Positions 1 through 9,118 of a stretch of DNA of 43,940 bases are shown here, piece by piece. The first letter of the stretch is position 1. Each line of letters opens with the position of its first letter. Made by a program: the position numbers and the translations under genes. The stretch covers positions 1-43,940 of the forward strand of contig NZ_WXEX01000018.1 in assembly GCF_009877435.1 (NCBI RefSeq), read 5' to 3'. The notes below the pieces were generated by a model. The model worked only from the letters and a program-made list of their open reading frames with translations, was not told the DNA's origin and searched no databases. Source of the stretch: Heliomicrobium gestii. GTDB taxonomy: Bacteria; Bacillota; Desulfitobacteriia; Heliobacteriales; Heliobacteriaceae.

Positions 1-1
1 C

Positions 2-79
2 TCAGTCGACGGGTACGAATTGGTCGAGGACTTGACCTTTATCTTGCTGCTTTACGAATCCCCCTCTGTTCAGTTTTGA
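2..79 (+). CDS. 3' end of an unidentified CDS (partial)
   Basis: An open frame enters from the left edge and ends at TGA 77-79, twelve bases before a strong intrinsic terminator. The 25 visible residues (ending ESPSVQF) are too few to assign a family. The position of the stop immediately ahead of the terminator is the only reason to prefer this frame; one other frame is open longer but runs straight through the terminator hairpin. Confidence 0.35.
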   Translation, partial: SVDGYELVEDLTFILLLYESPSVQF

Positions 80-90
80 TGGAGCGAGAA

Positions 91-120
91 AAAGCATTGC
101 CAGGTTGGCAGTGCTTTTTT
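91..120 (+). terminator. intrinsic terminator of the upstream gene
   Basis: Arms AAAGCATTGCC (91-101) and GGCAGTGCTTT (107-117) form an 11-pair stem with one G-T pair and a 5-base loop, followed by a T run. It closes the gene that enters from the left edge. Confidence 0.85.
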
Positions 121-136
121 ATTTTTTGCGTGTGCG

Positions 137-165
137 TTGCTGATCATTTTTATAATTTTTATAAA
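137..165 (+). promoter_or_regulatory. candidate sigma-A promoter for ndh
   Basis: TTGCTG (137-142), a 17-base spacer and TATAAA (160-165) lie in an AT-rich stretch between the preceding terminator and ndh. The region is so AT-rich that other -10-like words occur, so the exact start is uncertain. The leader to the ndh start would be about 195 bases, in which I see no clear gene. Confidence 0.35.
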
Positions 166-366
166 ACCGATTGAAAAGGTGGTCAGACAGCAGTATTGAT
201 GCTTTTCTGAGCCATTTTATTGACGAAAGAGAAAAAAAGTAATAAAATGATATTTGTAAGTAAATGGAACCTTGGCCCGATAATGAAGCAGATGTGATGT
301 TGGAAGAAGATGTCAGAGGTACAGGACTTCTGATGTCTTTTTATTTTGGAAGTGGGGTGGCTGACG

Positions 367-1602
367 ATGCCGATGAAGAAGCCGAGCATTTTGATTCTTG
401 GAGCAGGTTATGGCGGGCTGATGACAGCCGTCCGACTGCAAAACATGCTGGGGCAGGGAGAAGCGGACATTACGCTGGTCAACAAACACGACTACCACTA
501 CCAGACGACATTGCTGCACGAGATCGCCGCGGGAACCGGGGAAGAGCGACGCATATGTCTCCCCATCCAAAACGTCATCGATAGCCGGCGCGTCCGGTTT
601 ATCAAAGATACCGTGGTGGAGATTCGAGAAAAAGAGCGTCAAGTGTTCCTCTGTCACAACGAGCCCATCCAATACGATTACTTGGTGGTGGCTCTCGGCT
701 TTGAACCGGCCACGTTCGGCATTCCAGGCATTGCAGAACATGCCTTGGCCATTCGCAGTCTGAACGCGGCCAAGCAGATCCGCAATCACCTCGAGACGCG
801 CGTTGCCGAGTTAGCGACTGCGGCTTCGACGGGCGATCCGCTTACGATCGTCATCGGCGGCGCCGGGTTTACCGGCATCGAGTTCATCGGTGAGTTGGTC
901 GATCAGGTTCCTCATTGGTGCGCCAAGTACCGTGTGACCCGCGAACGTGTCCGGGTGATCTGTGTCGAGGCAGGCCCTGGTTTACTGCCTGGCTTTCAGC
1001 CATCTTTAGCGGCCTATGCGCGGCGATCTCTCGAAGCGAGGGGCGTTGCCTTCTATTTTAATACACGCATCTGTTCAGTTGACGAACGAGGGGTGTCGCT
1101 TGAAGGGAAAGATGGAGGTAAGCGGATTGAACCGGCGACCGTCATTTGGACTGGTGGGGTGCAGGGGAACCGCCTCGCCTGCGGCGCCACCTTTGAGGCA
1201 GTGCGAGGCCGGATTCCGGTGACCCCTGATCTTCGCATGAGCGGTCAAGACCGGGTCTTTGTCATTGGTGACTGTGCGTCTTACACCAGCCCCGGAGCGG
1301 AGCGACCCTTTCCGCCGACGGCGCAGATTGCGGTTCTTCAGGCCATCACCTGCGCCCGTAACCTGCAAATCCTGGTCAGGGGCGGCAAGAAGCTTGAACC
1401 CTTTGCGCCGAAGCTGAAAGGGGCGATTGCCTCTTTGGGCGCTCGCGATGGCGTTGGTCTTGTGATGGGCTTATCGCTGCGCGGCAAGCTGGCGATCCTG
1501 TTCAAAGAGATCGTGGACAGCCGGTATCTGTTCATGCTCGGCGGCATTCGTCTGGCGCTGCAAAAGAGCAAGCTGGGCGGCGGCGAAGTGGAACGCCAAT
1601 AG
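367..1602 (+). CDS. ndh: type II NADH dehydrogenase (NDH-2), FAD-dependent
   Basis: A 411-residue single-subunit flavoprotein of the pyridine nucleotide-disulfide oxidoreductase fold. It would oxidise NAD(P)H and reduce a quinone (probably menaquinone) at the inner face of the membrane without pumping protons. Visible motifs are the FAD site GAGYGG at residues 12-17, a second Rossmann motif GAGFTG at 165-170 for NADH, and the FAD-contacting segment FVIGDC near residue 302. Length fits the family. The frame is open from a TTG at 346, but ATG 367 is preferred because GGGG at 354-357 sits at a suitable distance; ATG 373 is possible. It is a single-gene unit ending in a strong terminator. A sulfide:quinone oxidoreductase is a less likely alternative because its cysteine pattern is not evident. 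Confidence 0.88.
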   Translation: MPMKKPSILILGAGYGGLMTAVRLQNMLGQGEADITLVNKHDYHYQTTLLHEIAAGTGEERRICLPIQNVIDSRRVRFIKDTVVEIREKERQVFLCHNEPIQYDYLVVALGFEPATFGIPGIAEHALAIRSLNAAKQIRNHLETRVAELATAASTGDPLTIVIGGAGFTGIEFIGELVDQVPHWCAKYRVTRERVRVICVEAGPGLLPGFQPSLAAYARRSLEARGVAFYFNTRICSVDERGVSLEGKDGGKRIEPATVIWTGGVQGNRLACGATFEAVRGRIPVTPDLRMSGQDRVFVIGDCASYTSPGAERPFPPTAQIAVLQAITCARNLQILVRGGKKLEPFAPKLKGAIASLGARDGVGLVMGLSLRGKLAILFKEIVDSRYLFMLGGIRLALQKSKLGGGEVERQ

Positions 1603-1657
1603 AGCCTTTGGGGAAAACTCGTTTAAATGGGCTTGACGAATGATGGCATTATAATGC

Positions 1658-1708
1658 AAAAGGCGCCCTTATCAACCGTGGTAGTACGTTGAGGGGCGTC
1701 TTTTCTAT
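1658..1708 (+). terminator. intrinsic terminator after ndh
   Basis: A long imperfect stem pairs AAAAGGCGCCC (1658-1668) with the G-rich arm ending in CTTTT (1700-1704), with an inner TCAAC/GTTGA helix (72-76 with 88-92 of the 1600s). A TTTTC tail follows. It separates ndh from the restriction module. Confidence 0.75.
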
Positions 1709-1738
1709 ACTTCTTCAAATGCTGGAATGCCTCAAAGG

Positions 1739-1799
1739 CCTCTATAGAGGATAACTCCGTCAACCTGTGGAAGTAAGGATCAGCGAGTTATAGAGGTGG
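1739..1799 (+). promoter_or_regulatory. palindromic leader overlapping the mcrB ribosome binding site
   Basis: A perfect 12-base palindrome CCTCTATAGAGG (1739-1750) is followed by ATAACTC (1751-1757), whose exact complement GAGTTAT lies at 1785-1791. The word TATAGAGG recurs at 1789-1796 and contains the mcrB Shine-Dalgarno AGAGGTGG (1792-1799). In RNA, CCTCTATA could pair with TATAGAGG and hide the Shine-Dalgarno; as DNA the two TATAGAGG sites could be operator sites. No clear -35/-10 pair is seen upstream. Confidence 0.5.
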
Positions 1800-1807
1800 T
1801 GTAGCCC

Positions 1808-4450
1808 ATGACTGATCGAGAGATATCGATAAAATCCCGTTTCGAAGCTTACCTCGTCCAATACGGCGAGGAAAAGCTTTGTCTCGCTGGCCGACTCCAC
1901 GAGGACTTTCTCCGAGAGTTTCCTCGCCCGTTGCTTCCAGAATTGTCCTTGGAGCGGTATGCCTTGGGCAAATCCAAGACGGGCTCCTTCTCCTGGTGGC
2001 TGGAATACAACACACTCCCCCTCGGTAGCATCCGCGGCGGCACCGCCATCAAGCATGTCATCTTTTACAGCGCCAAGGAAGCGGCGTGGAAATACCCTGA
2101 GCCCTTTCGCTCCCCTGAAGACGCATGGAAACGCCTGCGCGCCGATCTGATCCGCCTGATTGAAGAGCATGACGGTAACGACGCCGAAGGCGTCGACGAC
2201 GACTCCCCCCTGAATGGCAAGGACATGCTGAAGGGGAAGGTTCTTTTCCTCTATCACCCCGACAAGTTTCTCCCGGTTTATAAATTGGAACATCTTCACC
2301 AGTTCCTTGAGGAGCTCGATGTGCCGCCTTCCGAGTGGCAGGGACGGGACAACATCTCTTGCAACCTTCGCCTGAAAGAAGTCTTTCACGGTTTCGCCCG
2401 GGAGGGATTCGGCGACGAAGGAGCCTCCCAAATCTGGGCGCACGCCGGCGCTGCCGCCATCGCTGTGGCGATCAAAGATTTTTTGTACAGCCAGTTCACC
2501 CATGAAGAGAAATACTATAAAATCGCGCCCGGTGAAGGCGCCGCTTTGTGGCCCGAGTGTTTGGCCGGCGGATACATCTCGATCGGCTGGAACGAGATGG
2601 GTGATCTGCGGCAGTACCCCGACTATGATGAGTTCAAAAGCGCCTTCTTGAAACACGATTTTCATGATAATGTGAGCGCCAACACCCGCAAGGCGAATGA
2701 GTTATGGAGTTTCTATAACCTGAAGCCTGGCGATTACGTCATCGCCAACAAAGGCATGAGCCAAATCGTCGGCGTGGGCAGGGTCAACGAAAAAGGCTAC
2801 GCCTTTCGCGAAGACTTGTCGACCTTCCAGCATGTGGTCTATGTCGACTGGGAGAAGTCTTTTGATCCGCCCCTCCCCATCGCCAAGCAGTCCTATTGGG
2901 GCATGACGACAATGAAGGAAGTCACCCACAAAAACTATGTTGAATGGATTGCCGGTGGAGACGGTACAGCACAGCAGGGAAAAGGAAGCGACAAACCGCC
3001 AATGCCGGCGCCCGAACCGTTCCCGTTCCAGGCGCCGCCGGAAGGGAAAATCCCGTTGCAATGGCCTGTGGCAGAGACCTTCACCGCCGAGGAGGAGCGC
3101 TTTTTTGTCCGACTGGAAAAATCGCTGGAGCGAAAAGGCCAGTGCATCCTCTACGGACCACCGGGCACAGGCAAGACCTTCCTGGCGCGCAAGTTCATCC
3201 GCTGGAAGTACATAAAAGACAAGCTGCTGACGCAGGCCGATGCCATGACGGCGAACGTCTGGATCATGGTGACGTCGCCGCGCTTCGAGTTCCGTTGGCA
3301 GGACATCCTGAACAACGGCAGTGCCCAGGAGTTCAACGTTCGCGCGGTGCAGCGCAACTATCGGCGGGCGAGGCCCGGTGACAAGGTGCTCTGCTACCAG
3401 AGTGGCAAGGGAGCGGGGGAAGCAACCGGTTTTGTGGGCATCGCCGAAGTGGCCGGTTATCTTGATGAGGCCAGGGATGTTTTGCCGATCAAAGGTGCCC
3501 GGGCCTTTGCCAACCCGATCCCCTACGATATTGTCAAGACCATCCCCGAATATCAACAGACGCAAGCCGGGAAGATGGGCAATCGTGGCACCCTCTTTGA
3601 GGCGACGGCCGACTTTGCCGCCTGGGTGAAGAACTACCTCGCCGACAATGACGACAGGGAAGCGGCGCGTCTGCTTGAGGGGGTCACGTCAAAGCGCATC
3701 CATTCAGAACTTTGCACCTTCCACCCCTCTTTCAATTACGAGGACTTCATCGAGGGCTTCAAGCCGGCGCCCACGGAAAACGGGCAGGTGGCCTTTTGCT
3801 TGGAGAAAGGGATCTTTGTGCGCTTTTGCCACCAGGCGGAGGAACATGAGCCGATGCCCCACTACCTGATCATCGACGAGATCAACCGGGGCAATGTGCC
3901 CAAGATCTTCGGCGAACTGATCACGTTGCTTGAAAAGGACAAACGCGGCGTGGAGGTCATCCTGCCTCAGAGCAAGGAGCGGTTTTCCATCCCGGCGAGC
4001 CTCTACATCATCGGCACGATGAACACGTCGGACCGGAGCATCAAGATGATGGACGCCGCCCTCAAGCGCCGGTTTGCGTTTATCGAGTGCATGCCCGACC
4101 TTGACCTGCTGGACTATGAGATCGACGGCCTGGGGCTCCGCCTGAAGACCATCCTGGAAGAGATCAACCGCTGTCTCGTCGAATTCGGCGGCAGGGACAA
4201 GCAGATCGGCCATGCCTACCTGATGCAAAAGGGAGAGCCCATCCGGACCATCGAAGAACTGAAAGGGATCTATGAGTTGGAGATCATCCCGCTGGTACAG
4301 GAGTACTGTTTTGACGATTACGCAAAATTGTCCGAGATCGTCGGCGCGGACTTTGTGGATATCAACAACATGACCATCAACAGTGAGATTTTTCAGGAAA
4401 GCGATGACATCTTCATCTCGGCGCTCGTGAAGCGCTTCCAGAGCCGGTAG
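1808..4450 (+). CDS. mcrB: McrB-like AAA+ GTPase of a type IV restriction system, with an EVE domain inserted in the motor
   Basis: An 880-residue motor and reader subunit of a modification-dependent (type IV) restriction complex. Order of parts: an N-terminal region of unrecognised fold (about 1-225); a PUA-like reader region (about 230-385, with ISIGWNEMGDL and GDYVIANKG); a proline-rich linker (about 395-420); Walker A GPPGTGKT at 450-457; an EVE-type domain at about 483-612 (starts WIMVTSPRFEF, contains RPGDKVLCYQSG); then the rest of the motor with FHPSFNYEDF near 638, Walker B LIIDEINRGN at about 687-696 and the McrB signature GTMNTSDRS at about 736-744. The EVE domain therefore lies between Walker A and Walker B. 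E. coli McrB is much shorter and has one N-terminal reader. ATG 1808 has AGAGGTGG eight bases upstream. It is followed after 7 bases by mcrC. Confidence 0.9.
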   Translation: MTDREISIKSRFEAYLVQYGEEKLCLAGRLHEDFLREFPRPLLPELSLERYALGKSKTGSFSWWLEYNTLPLGSIRGGTAIKHVIFYSAKEAAWKYPEPFRSPEDAWKRLRADLIRLIEEHDGNDAEGVDDDSPLNGKDMLKGKVLFLYHPDKFLPVYKLEHLHQFLEELDVPPSEWQGRDNISCNLRLKEVFHGFAREGFGDEGASQIWAHAGAAAIAVAIKDFLYSQFTHEEKYYKIAPGEGAALWPECLAGGYISIGWNEMGDLRQYPDYDEFKSAFLKHDFHDNVSANTRKANELWSFYNLKPGDYVIANKGMSQIVGVGRVNEKGYAFREDLSTFQHVVYVDWEKSFDPPLPIAKQSYWGMTTMKEVTHKNYVEWIAGGDGTAQQGKGSDKPPMPAPEPFPFQAPPEGKIPLQWPVAETFTAEEERFFVRLEKSLERKGQCILYGPPGTGKTFLARKFIRWKYIKDKLLTQADAMTANVWIMVTSPRFEFRWQDILNNGSAQEFNVRAVQRNYRRARPGDKVLCYQSGKGAGEATGFVGIAEVAGYLDEARDVLPIKGARAFANPIPYDIVKTIPEYQQTQAGKMGNRGTLFEATADFAAWVKNYLADNDDREAARLLEGVTSKRIHSELCTFHPSFNYEDFIEGFKPAPTENGQVAFCLEKGIFVRFCHQAEEHEPMPHYLIIDEINRGNVPKIFGELITLLEKDKRGVEVILPQSKERFSIPASLYIIGTMNTSDRSIKMMDAALKRRFAFIECMPDLDLLDYEIDGLGLRLKTILEEINRCLVEFGGRDKQIGHAYLMQKGEPIRTIEELKGIYELEIIPLVQEYCFDDYAKLSEIVGADFVDINNMTINSEIFQESDDIFISALVKRFQSR

Positions 4451-4457
4451 ATGGCAA

Positions 4458-5741
4458 ATGAGTAAAGACATTCATGCCGTGCCGGAGTACGGCTCCCTGC
4501 ACATCGACGGCTACCGGCTGAGTGAGGCGGAGCGCGAGTACCTCCAGGGTCTTGCGGTCATTGAAGACAGAAAGGGGCAAGAACGGCGTTTTGTCGTCCG
4601 GGAACTGCGGACAGGCCTGCACCTGGAGGCGACCTGTTGGGTGGGCGCTATTGAACTGGAGCGCATCCGCATCGTCATCGAACCGAAGTTCCACCGGGGC
4701 TTCGCCGCGTTGCTCGAGATGATCGCGTTCATTGAAGGGATTCCTTTCCACCGGAGATGGGAGAGCCAGAGCGCCCATGGAAAAAGCGATCTGATGGAAC
4801 TCTTCACTCGGCTCTATCTCGATGCGTTGAACGATCTGTTGAAGCGGGGCGTCGTCAAAGAGTATGTGACAGAAGAGGATAACCTCCGCCTGTTGCGGGG
4901 GCGTCCCGATTTTGTCGTCAACCTGCAAAAGAACCCAGCGTCGCCTGATCGGATCTATTGCCGCTATGACGAACTGGTGACCGACATCCCGGAAAACCAG
5001 GTGCTCCTGACGGCCCTGGAGGCGGCGAGCCGGTACCGCCTGGCCCCGGCGACAGGGCAACGGCTCAACCGCTTTCGGGCGGAATGGGAGATCCTCTGCC
5101 AGCCTTATCGGGAGGCGCAGTGGCCCCTGTTTCACTATCACCGGTTGAACCGTCATTACCAGCAGGCCCACCGGTTGGCCGGGTACTTATTCCGGCAGGT
5201 GGCGACGGAGAACCTCTTTCGCTATCACGATCGATCCTTTTACTCGCTGCTGCTGAATATGAATGAACTCTTCGAGGACTTTGTCCGGGAGGTGTTGCGA
5301 CGTTATCTGCCAGGCCGATTCCGGGTCAGCGCGCAGACGAAGGTGCGTGATGCCATCCTATCGGGCGGGAAAACGTACCGGCAGGTGATCCCCGACCTCT
5401 TGGTGACGGAAGCAACATCAGGCACAGTGCTGGTGCTGGACACGAAATATAAAAACTACGGGCAAAAACCGGTCGACACGGCCGATATCTTTCAATTGGC
5501 CTTCTATGCCCAGCGTTTTCAGTCTGTCCCAGGACAGGGCCACACCTCCATCATCCTCTATCCTCGCTACGCCAACCAGCCGGCGCGGAATGATGAGGCC
5601 ATCGATCTGCTGCCGGGAAGGGAACACTTCGGCCGCCTGTGGGTGCGGGATGTGCCCATCGAGGAACTGCTCCGTCTGGTGAGAGTAGGCGAGAGGGAGG
5701 AACTGGCGCGGCAGGCCTTGCGATTGATCGGCGCCGGTTGA
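4458..5741 (+). CDS. mcrC: McrC nuclease subunit
   Basis: A 427-residue partner of the preceding McrB, which would stimulate its GTPase and cut DNA (or other nucleic acid) carrying the recognised modification. The C-terminal half carries the PD-(D/E)xK nuclease signature: D313 in VIPDLL, then D328-T-K330 in LVLDTKYKNY. The N-terminal part (IVIEPKFHRGFAALLEMIAF) matches the McrC beta-barrel region that contacts the McrB ring. ATG 4458 is seven bases after the mcrB stop with only a weak ribosome site, so translational coupling is likely. An in-register GTG/ATG upstream is blocked by the mcrB end. The gene ends in a terminator, so mcrBC forms a two-gene operon without an adjacent methyltransferase, as expected for type IV systems. 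Confidence 0.9.
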   Translation: MSKDIHAVPEYGSLHIDGYRLSEAEREYLQGLAVIEDRKGQERRFVVRELRTGLHLEATCWVGAIELERIRIVIEPKFHRGFAALLEMIAFIEGIPFHRRWESQSAHGKSDLMELFTRLYLDALNDLLKRGVVKEYVTEEDNLRLLRGRPDFVVNLQKNPASPDRIYCRYDELVTDIPENQVLLTALEAASRYRLAPATGQRLNRFRAEWEILCQPYREAQWPLFHYHRLNRHYQQAHRLAGYLFRQVATENLFRYHDRSFYSLLLNMNELFEDFVREVLRRYLPGRFRVSAQTKVRDAILSGGKTYRQVIPDLLVTEATSGTVLVLDTKYKNYGQKPVDTADIFQLAFYAQRFQSVPGQGHTSIILYPRYANQPARNDEAIDLLPGREHFGRLWVRDVPIEELLRLVRVGEREELARQALRLIGAG

Positions 5742-5772
5742 CGAGAGCATTGTATGGATCGAGCATGACGAG

Positions 5773-5800
5773 ACCGGGCAACGTCCCCGGTTTTCTTTTT
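5773..5800 (+). terminator. intrinsic terminator after mcrC
   Basis: ACCGGG (5773-5778) pairs with CCCGGT (5786-5791) over a 7-base loop and is followed by TTTCTTTTT. It closes the mcrBC operon. Confidence 0.75.
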
Positions 5801-6058
5801 ATCATCCAGTGCGCAGGGAGGGCGTTAAAGGGGTGCATCATTGGGAAAAGCGGAAATAGAGCGACCTTTCACAAAGAAGAAGGATTTCGCATCGCACTTG
5901 TCTAAATTACAACAAATGGTGCAAACGATAAGAATGCGATTACATTCTTTGTCAGACAGGTTGTTCACGCGGCGGCCAACCGCACGTTCAGTCACTGTAA
6001 GAATCCTGCAACCAACGGGAATAAGTGATGAGTTTTCGTTATGAAAGGATGATCGCCC
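5801..6058 (+). promoter_or_regulatory. upstream region of the chemoreceptor, with a weak sigma-28-like element
   Basis: No convincing gene is seen in this stretch. TAAA at 5903-5906 and AACGATAA at 5924-5931 resemble the TAAA/GCCGATAA words used by flagellar-chemotaxis sigma factors, but the spacer is 17 rather than about 15 bases and the second word has two mismatches. It is offered because the downstream gene is a chemoreceptor, a usual member of that regulon. Confidence 0.25.
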
Positions 6059-8035
6059 ATGGCATCCTGGTTCACCAAGCTGCGCCTGCGGAGCAAACTG
6101 GTGCTCTCCTTCGCCCTCATCGGAATCATGCCCCTGCTAACCGTCACCGCGATCACCACATCGATGAGTCAACAAGAACTGACGAAAAACGCCTATGACA
6201 GCAATCAGGCTTTTGCCAGCAATCTGGCGGCCAACCTCGAAAATACGTTCGCATCCCGAGTCACTGTCCTGAAGATCATGAGCCAAACGCCGGAGATCGC
6301 GTCGATGGATCCGGCGCGCCAGTTGCCGGCCATGCAAGCGGCAGGCAGCCAGTTTGACGACATGGCTGGCCTCATTGTCGTCCGAGCCGATGGGCAGCAG
6401 ACGGTGCGGACAGAGGGGCAACTGCAGAATATCGCTGATCGCAAATATTTTCAGGATCTTCAAAAAGGCCTCCCCTTGGTGATCAGTGATGTCTTGCTCT
6501 CGAAGGGCACAGGGAAACCGTCGGTCATCGTGGGCGTCCCCCTGAAAGACAGCCAGGGTCGATTTGCCGGCGGTCTCTTAGGGGTGTTGAACCTGGAAAA
6601 ACTGGCGACCATCGTCGACGATGTGAAGGTGGGCCAGAGCGGGTATGCCTTTGTGACAGACAACAGCGGCCGGCTGCTGGCCCACCCCAACGCCGAGTTG
6701 ATCCGGCAGCAGACGGATTTGAGCGCATTGCCGCCGGTGCAAAAAGCGCTCCATGGCGAGACGGGCTCGATCAGTTACGACTTTGAAGGTGTTCGCAAAC
6801 TGTCGGGATACGATGTGGTCACCGAGACGGGCTGGGCCGTTGTGACCCAGGTGCCGGAGACAGAAGCGTTGGCAGCGGCGAAAAAACAGTTGACTACGGG
6901 CATCCTTATCGCCGCCGTTGCGATTGCCCTCGCATTGGGTTTCGCTTTTTACCTGGCGGCTGCCCTCGTCCGGCCCATCACGAAGGTCATGGAGGGCGCC
7001 AAGGCCGTCGCTGACGGTGACTTGACGGCGACGATCGAAGTGGATTCACAAGATGAAATGGGCGACTTAGCGGCCTCCTTCACGCGGATGACGGGGCAGT
7101 TGCGCGCCTTGATCGGTCAGGTCATGGGAACGGCGGAACGGCTGGCCATGTCTTCGGAGGAGATGGCCGCGTCGAGCCAAGAAGTCTCTGCGACGGCCAC
7201 CGATGTGGCCCAGAACGTGGACAAGCTGGCCAACGACGCGGAGCGAGGCAATGAGGCGGTGGAAGAGGTTTCCCAGGTCTTGGTGGAGCTTTCTTCCCTG
7301 ATTCAAATCGCCAAGTGCAACAGCGAGGAAGCGGCGCGTTCTTCCCATGTGACCCAACAGGCGGCGCAGGAGGGTCAGGAGACGGTGAGCCAGGCGGTGC
7401 AGCGCATGAACAACATCCGGCAGCGCACCGTTGAGGCGGAACAGTCGATGGAAACCCTCAGCCACTACTCCCGCCAGATTGAGATGATCACCGACACCAT
7501 CACCAGCATCGCCAGCCAGACCAACCTGCTGGCCTTGAACGCCGCCATCGAGGCGGCCCGGGCGGGCGAAGCCGGCCTGGGGTTTGCCGTTGTCGCCGAC
7601 GAGGTGCGCAAGCTCGCCGAGGAATCGAACCGGGGGGCTGAGGAAGTGGCCGCCCTCGTGAAAAAGGTGGCCGAGAGCACGAAAGAGGCCATGGCGGCGA
7701 CGAGTCAGAGCCGCGATGAGGTGGACAAGGGGGTTCAGGTGGCCGATCAGGCGCGCCGTTCTCTGGAAAACATCCTGACCAATGTCGATGAGACGGTGGG
7801 AAAGGTATTGGAGATCGCCAAGGTGACCAATGATGAAGTGGCCAGTTCTGAGAAGATCGTCGGACTGATTCACGGGATGGCCTCGGTTGTTGAAAATACG
7901 GCCCGCAGCGCCCAGCAGATCGCGGCATCGACCGAAGAGACCACGGCAGCGATGGAAACGATCGCCGCCGGCGCCGCCGAGAACAGCACGACGGCGGAAG
8001 AGTTGAAGGAGTCGATCGCGCATTTTCGGATCTAA
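6059..8035 (+). CDS. methyl-accepting chemotaxis protein
   Basis: A 658-residue transmembrane chemoreceptor. A first membrane helix spans about residues 13-34, then an extracytoplasmic dCache-type sensor (about 40-275), a second helix (about 280-304), a HAMP domain ([18 protein letters not shown] onward) and a long coiled-coil signalling domain. The hairpin tip that contacts CheA/CheW is visible as [20 protein letters not shown] near residues 492-512. The ligand cannot be told from sequence. ATG 6059 is preceded by GAAAGGATG. It stands alone between two terminators, with no che genes in the window, so it is an orphan receptor feeding an array encoded elsewhere. Confidence 0.93.
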   Translation: MASWFTKLRLRSKLVLSFALIGIMPLLTVTAITTSMSQQELTKNAYDSNQAFASNLAANLENTFASRVTVLKIMSQTPEIASMDPARQLPAMQAAGSQFDDMAGLIVVRADGQQTVRTEGQLQNIADRKYFQDLQKGLPLVISDVLLSKGTGKPSVIVGVPLKDSQGRFAGGLLGVLNLEKLATIVDDVKVGQSGYAFVTDNSGRLLAHPNAELIRQQTDLSALPPVQKALHGETGSISYDFEGVRKLSGYDVVTETGWAVVTQVPETEALAAAKKQLTTGILIAAVAIALALGFAFYLAAALVRPITKVMEGAKAVADGDLTATIEVDSQDEMGDLAASFTRMTGQLRALIGQVMGTAERLAMSSEEMAASSQEVSATATDVAQNVDKLANDAERGNEAVEEVSQVLVELSSLIQIAKCNSEEAARSSHVTQQAAQEGQETVSQAVQRMNNIRQRTVEAEQSMETLSHYSRQIEMITDTITSIASQTNLLALNAAIEAARAGEAGLGFAVVADEVRKLAEESNRGAEEVAALVKKVAESTKEAMAATSQSRDEVDKGVQVADQARRSLENILTNVDETVGKVLEIAKVTNDEVASSEKIVGLIHGMASVVENTARSAQQIAASTEETTAAMETIAAGAAENSTTAEELKESIAHFRI

Positions 8036-8082
8036 GGCTCACATAGAGATGGGTGAGCAGTGAAAATTACGATATCCCAGAG

Positions 8083-8110
8083 AGAGGGGCCGAGAGGCGC
8101 CTCTTTTTTG
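8083..8110 (+). terminator. intrinsic terminator after the chemoreceptor
   Basis: AGAGGGGCC (8083-8091) pairs with GGCGCCTCT (8096-8104) with one G-G mismatch, closed by a GAGA tetraloop of the GNRA type, then a run of T. Confidence 0.75.
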
Positions 8111-8212
8111 CGCTCATGCAGGGGCAACTCGTTTTCCGGGGAATTATGTTAAGGCGCAGCGAGAAAACGACGGCGCGATCGATACGACAGCACCGAGAGA
8201 GGGACATGAGCG

Positions 8213-9118
8213 ATGACACTCTACCTGGAATGCATCACCTGCACGGTCAAGCAGCTGACAGAGGCGGCGCGGCGCTTTATTCCCGATGAGCAGGAGCGCT
8301 ACCGCGTCATCGCTGCGTCGATGAGCGGCTTTTCGGCCCATCTTCATGCAGACGCCAACGCGCCCATCCTCACGGCGTCCTTTTTTGACAAGATCAAAGT
8401 GGCCGCCGGCGTGGAGGACCTCTACGCGGCGGAAAAGGAATTCTTTAACCGGGAGATGGCGGATCTGGAGGCGGAGTTTCGCCGATTGATCACCGATAGC
8501 GAAGACCCATTAAAAACGGCCCTCTGCCTGAGCGCGGCGGCCAACATCATCGACTTCGGCACCGCCGCCTCAGTTGATAAAAGCTATGCGCGACAACTGA
8601 TCCTCGACGCCGCCGGGACGGAGCGTGATTTTCCCGCTGTGGAGGCGCTCCGGCAGGAGTTGGCGGCGGCCGAGACACTGCTCTATGTGGGCGACAACTG
8701 CGGGGAAGTGGTTCTCGACAAACTGGTGTTGGAGACCTTGCGGCGCCAGTATCCCCGGCTGGCCATCACCTTTGCCGTGCGGGATGTGCCCATTTTGAAC
8801 GATGTGACGCGCAAAGAGGCGGAAGAGGTGGGCATCCCGGCCTATGCCCGCGTGATCAGCAGCGGCTCCCGCTTGCCGGGCGTGGTGTTGTCCCAGTGCA
8901 CGAGCGAGTTTCAGCGCCTGTACCGGGAAAGCGATGTGGTCATCTTAAAAGGGATGGGCAACCTGGAGACGGCGTCTGCGGCGGAGCGCAAGGCCTTCTT
9001 CATCTTCATGGTCAAATGCGACCTCATGTGCCGGCTGATGGAGACGAAACTGCACGACATTTTCATCGTCAAGGGCAACTATCTCGATGAAAAAAACCGG
9101 CGGCGGGCAGAGAAATAG
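8213..9118 (+). CDS. DUF89/ARMT1-like (AF1104-type) protein, probable metal-dependent phosphatase
   Basis: A 301-residue cytoplasmic protein of the DUF89 family, whose characterised members are metal-dependent phosphatases thought to remove damaged or harmful phosphometabolites. The diagnostic segment LLYVGDNCGEVVLDKL holds the conserved Asp161-Asn162 pair, and an N-terminal C-x2-C (ECITC) is typical of the AF1104-like prokaryotic branch. Later segments VRDVPILNDVT and VILKGMGNLET agree with the family. ATG 8213 has a good AGAGAGGG ribosome site about ten bases upstream; an ATG at 8206 is in another frame. Substrate is unknown. It is convergent with the VOC gene. Confidence 0.82.
   Translation: MTLYLECITCTVKQLTEAARRFIPDEQERYRVIAASMSGFSAHLHADANAPILTASFFDKIKVAAGVEDLYAAEKEFFNREMADLEAEFRRLITDSEDPLKTALCLSAAANIIDFGTAASVDKSYARQLILDAAGTERDFPAVEALRQELAAAETLLYVGDNCGEVVLDKLVLETLRRQYPRLAITFAVRDVPILNDVTRKEAEEVGIPAYARVISSGSRLPGVVLSQCTSEFQRLYRESDVVILKGMGNLETASAAERKAFFIFMVKCDLMCRLMETKLHDIFIVKGNYLDEKNRRRAEK

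Noticed and set aside
264-584. 106-codon plus-strand frame overlapping the start of ndh
   Set aside because: No ribosome site, overlaps the well-supported ndh gene in another frame, and the protein has no recognisable motif.
1633-1655. TTGACG ... TATAAT as a promoter for mcrB
   Set aside because: Both words are good but only 11 bases apart, too close for sigma-A, and the TATAAT overlaps the rise to the ndh terminator.
1760-2665. 301-codon minus-strand frame inside mcrB
   Set aside because: A shadow of the mcrB reading frame in GC-rich DNA. Many similar long antisense frames in the window (for example 27347-29011, 40688-42040 and 42535-43857) were dismissed for the same reason.
5841-6044. 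67-codon frame upstream of the chemoreceptor (TTG start)
   Set aside because: A GGGGTG word lies upstream, but the start is TTG, the sequence has no family resemblance and it sits in an apparent regulatory region.
8206-8213. ATG 8206 as the start of the DUF89 gene
   Set aside because: It is out of frame with the protein; the ATG at 8213 is in frame and has a good ribosome site.
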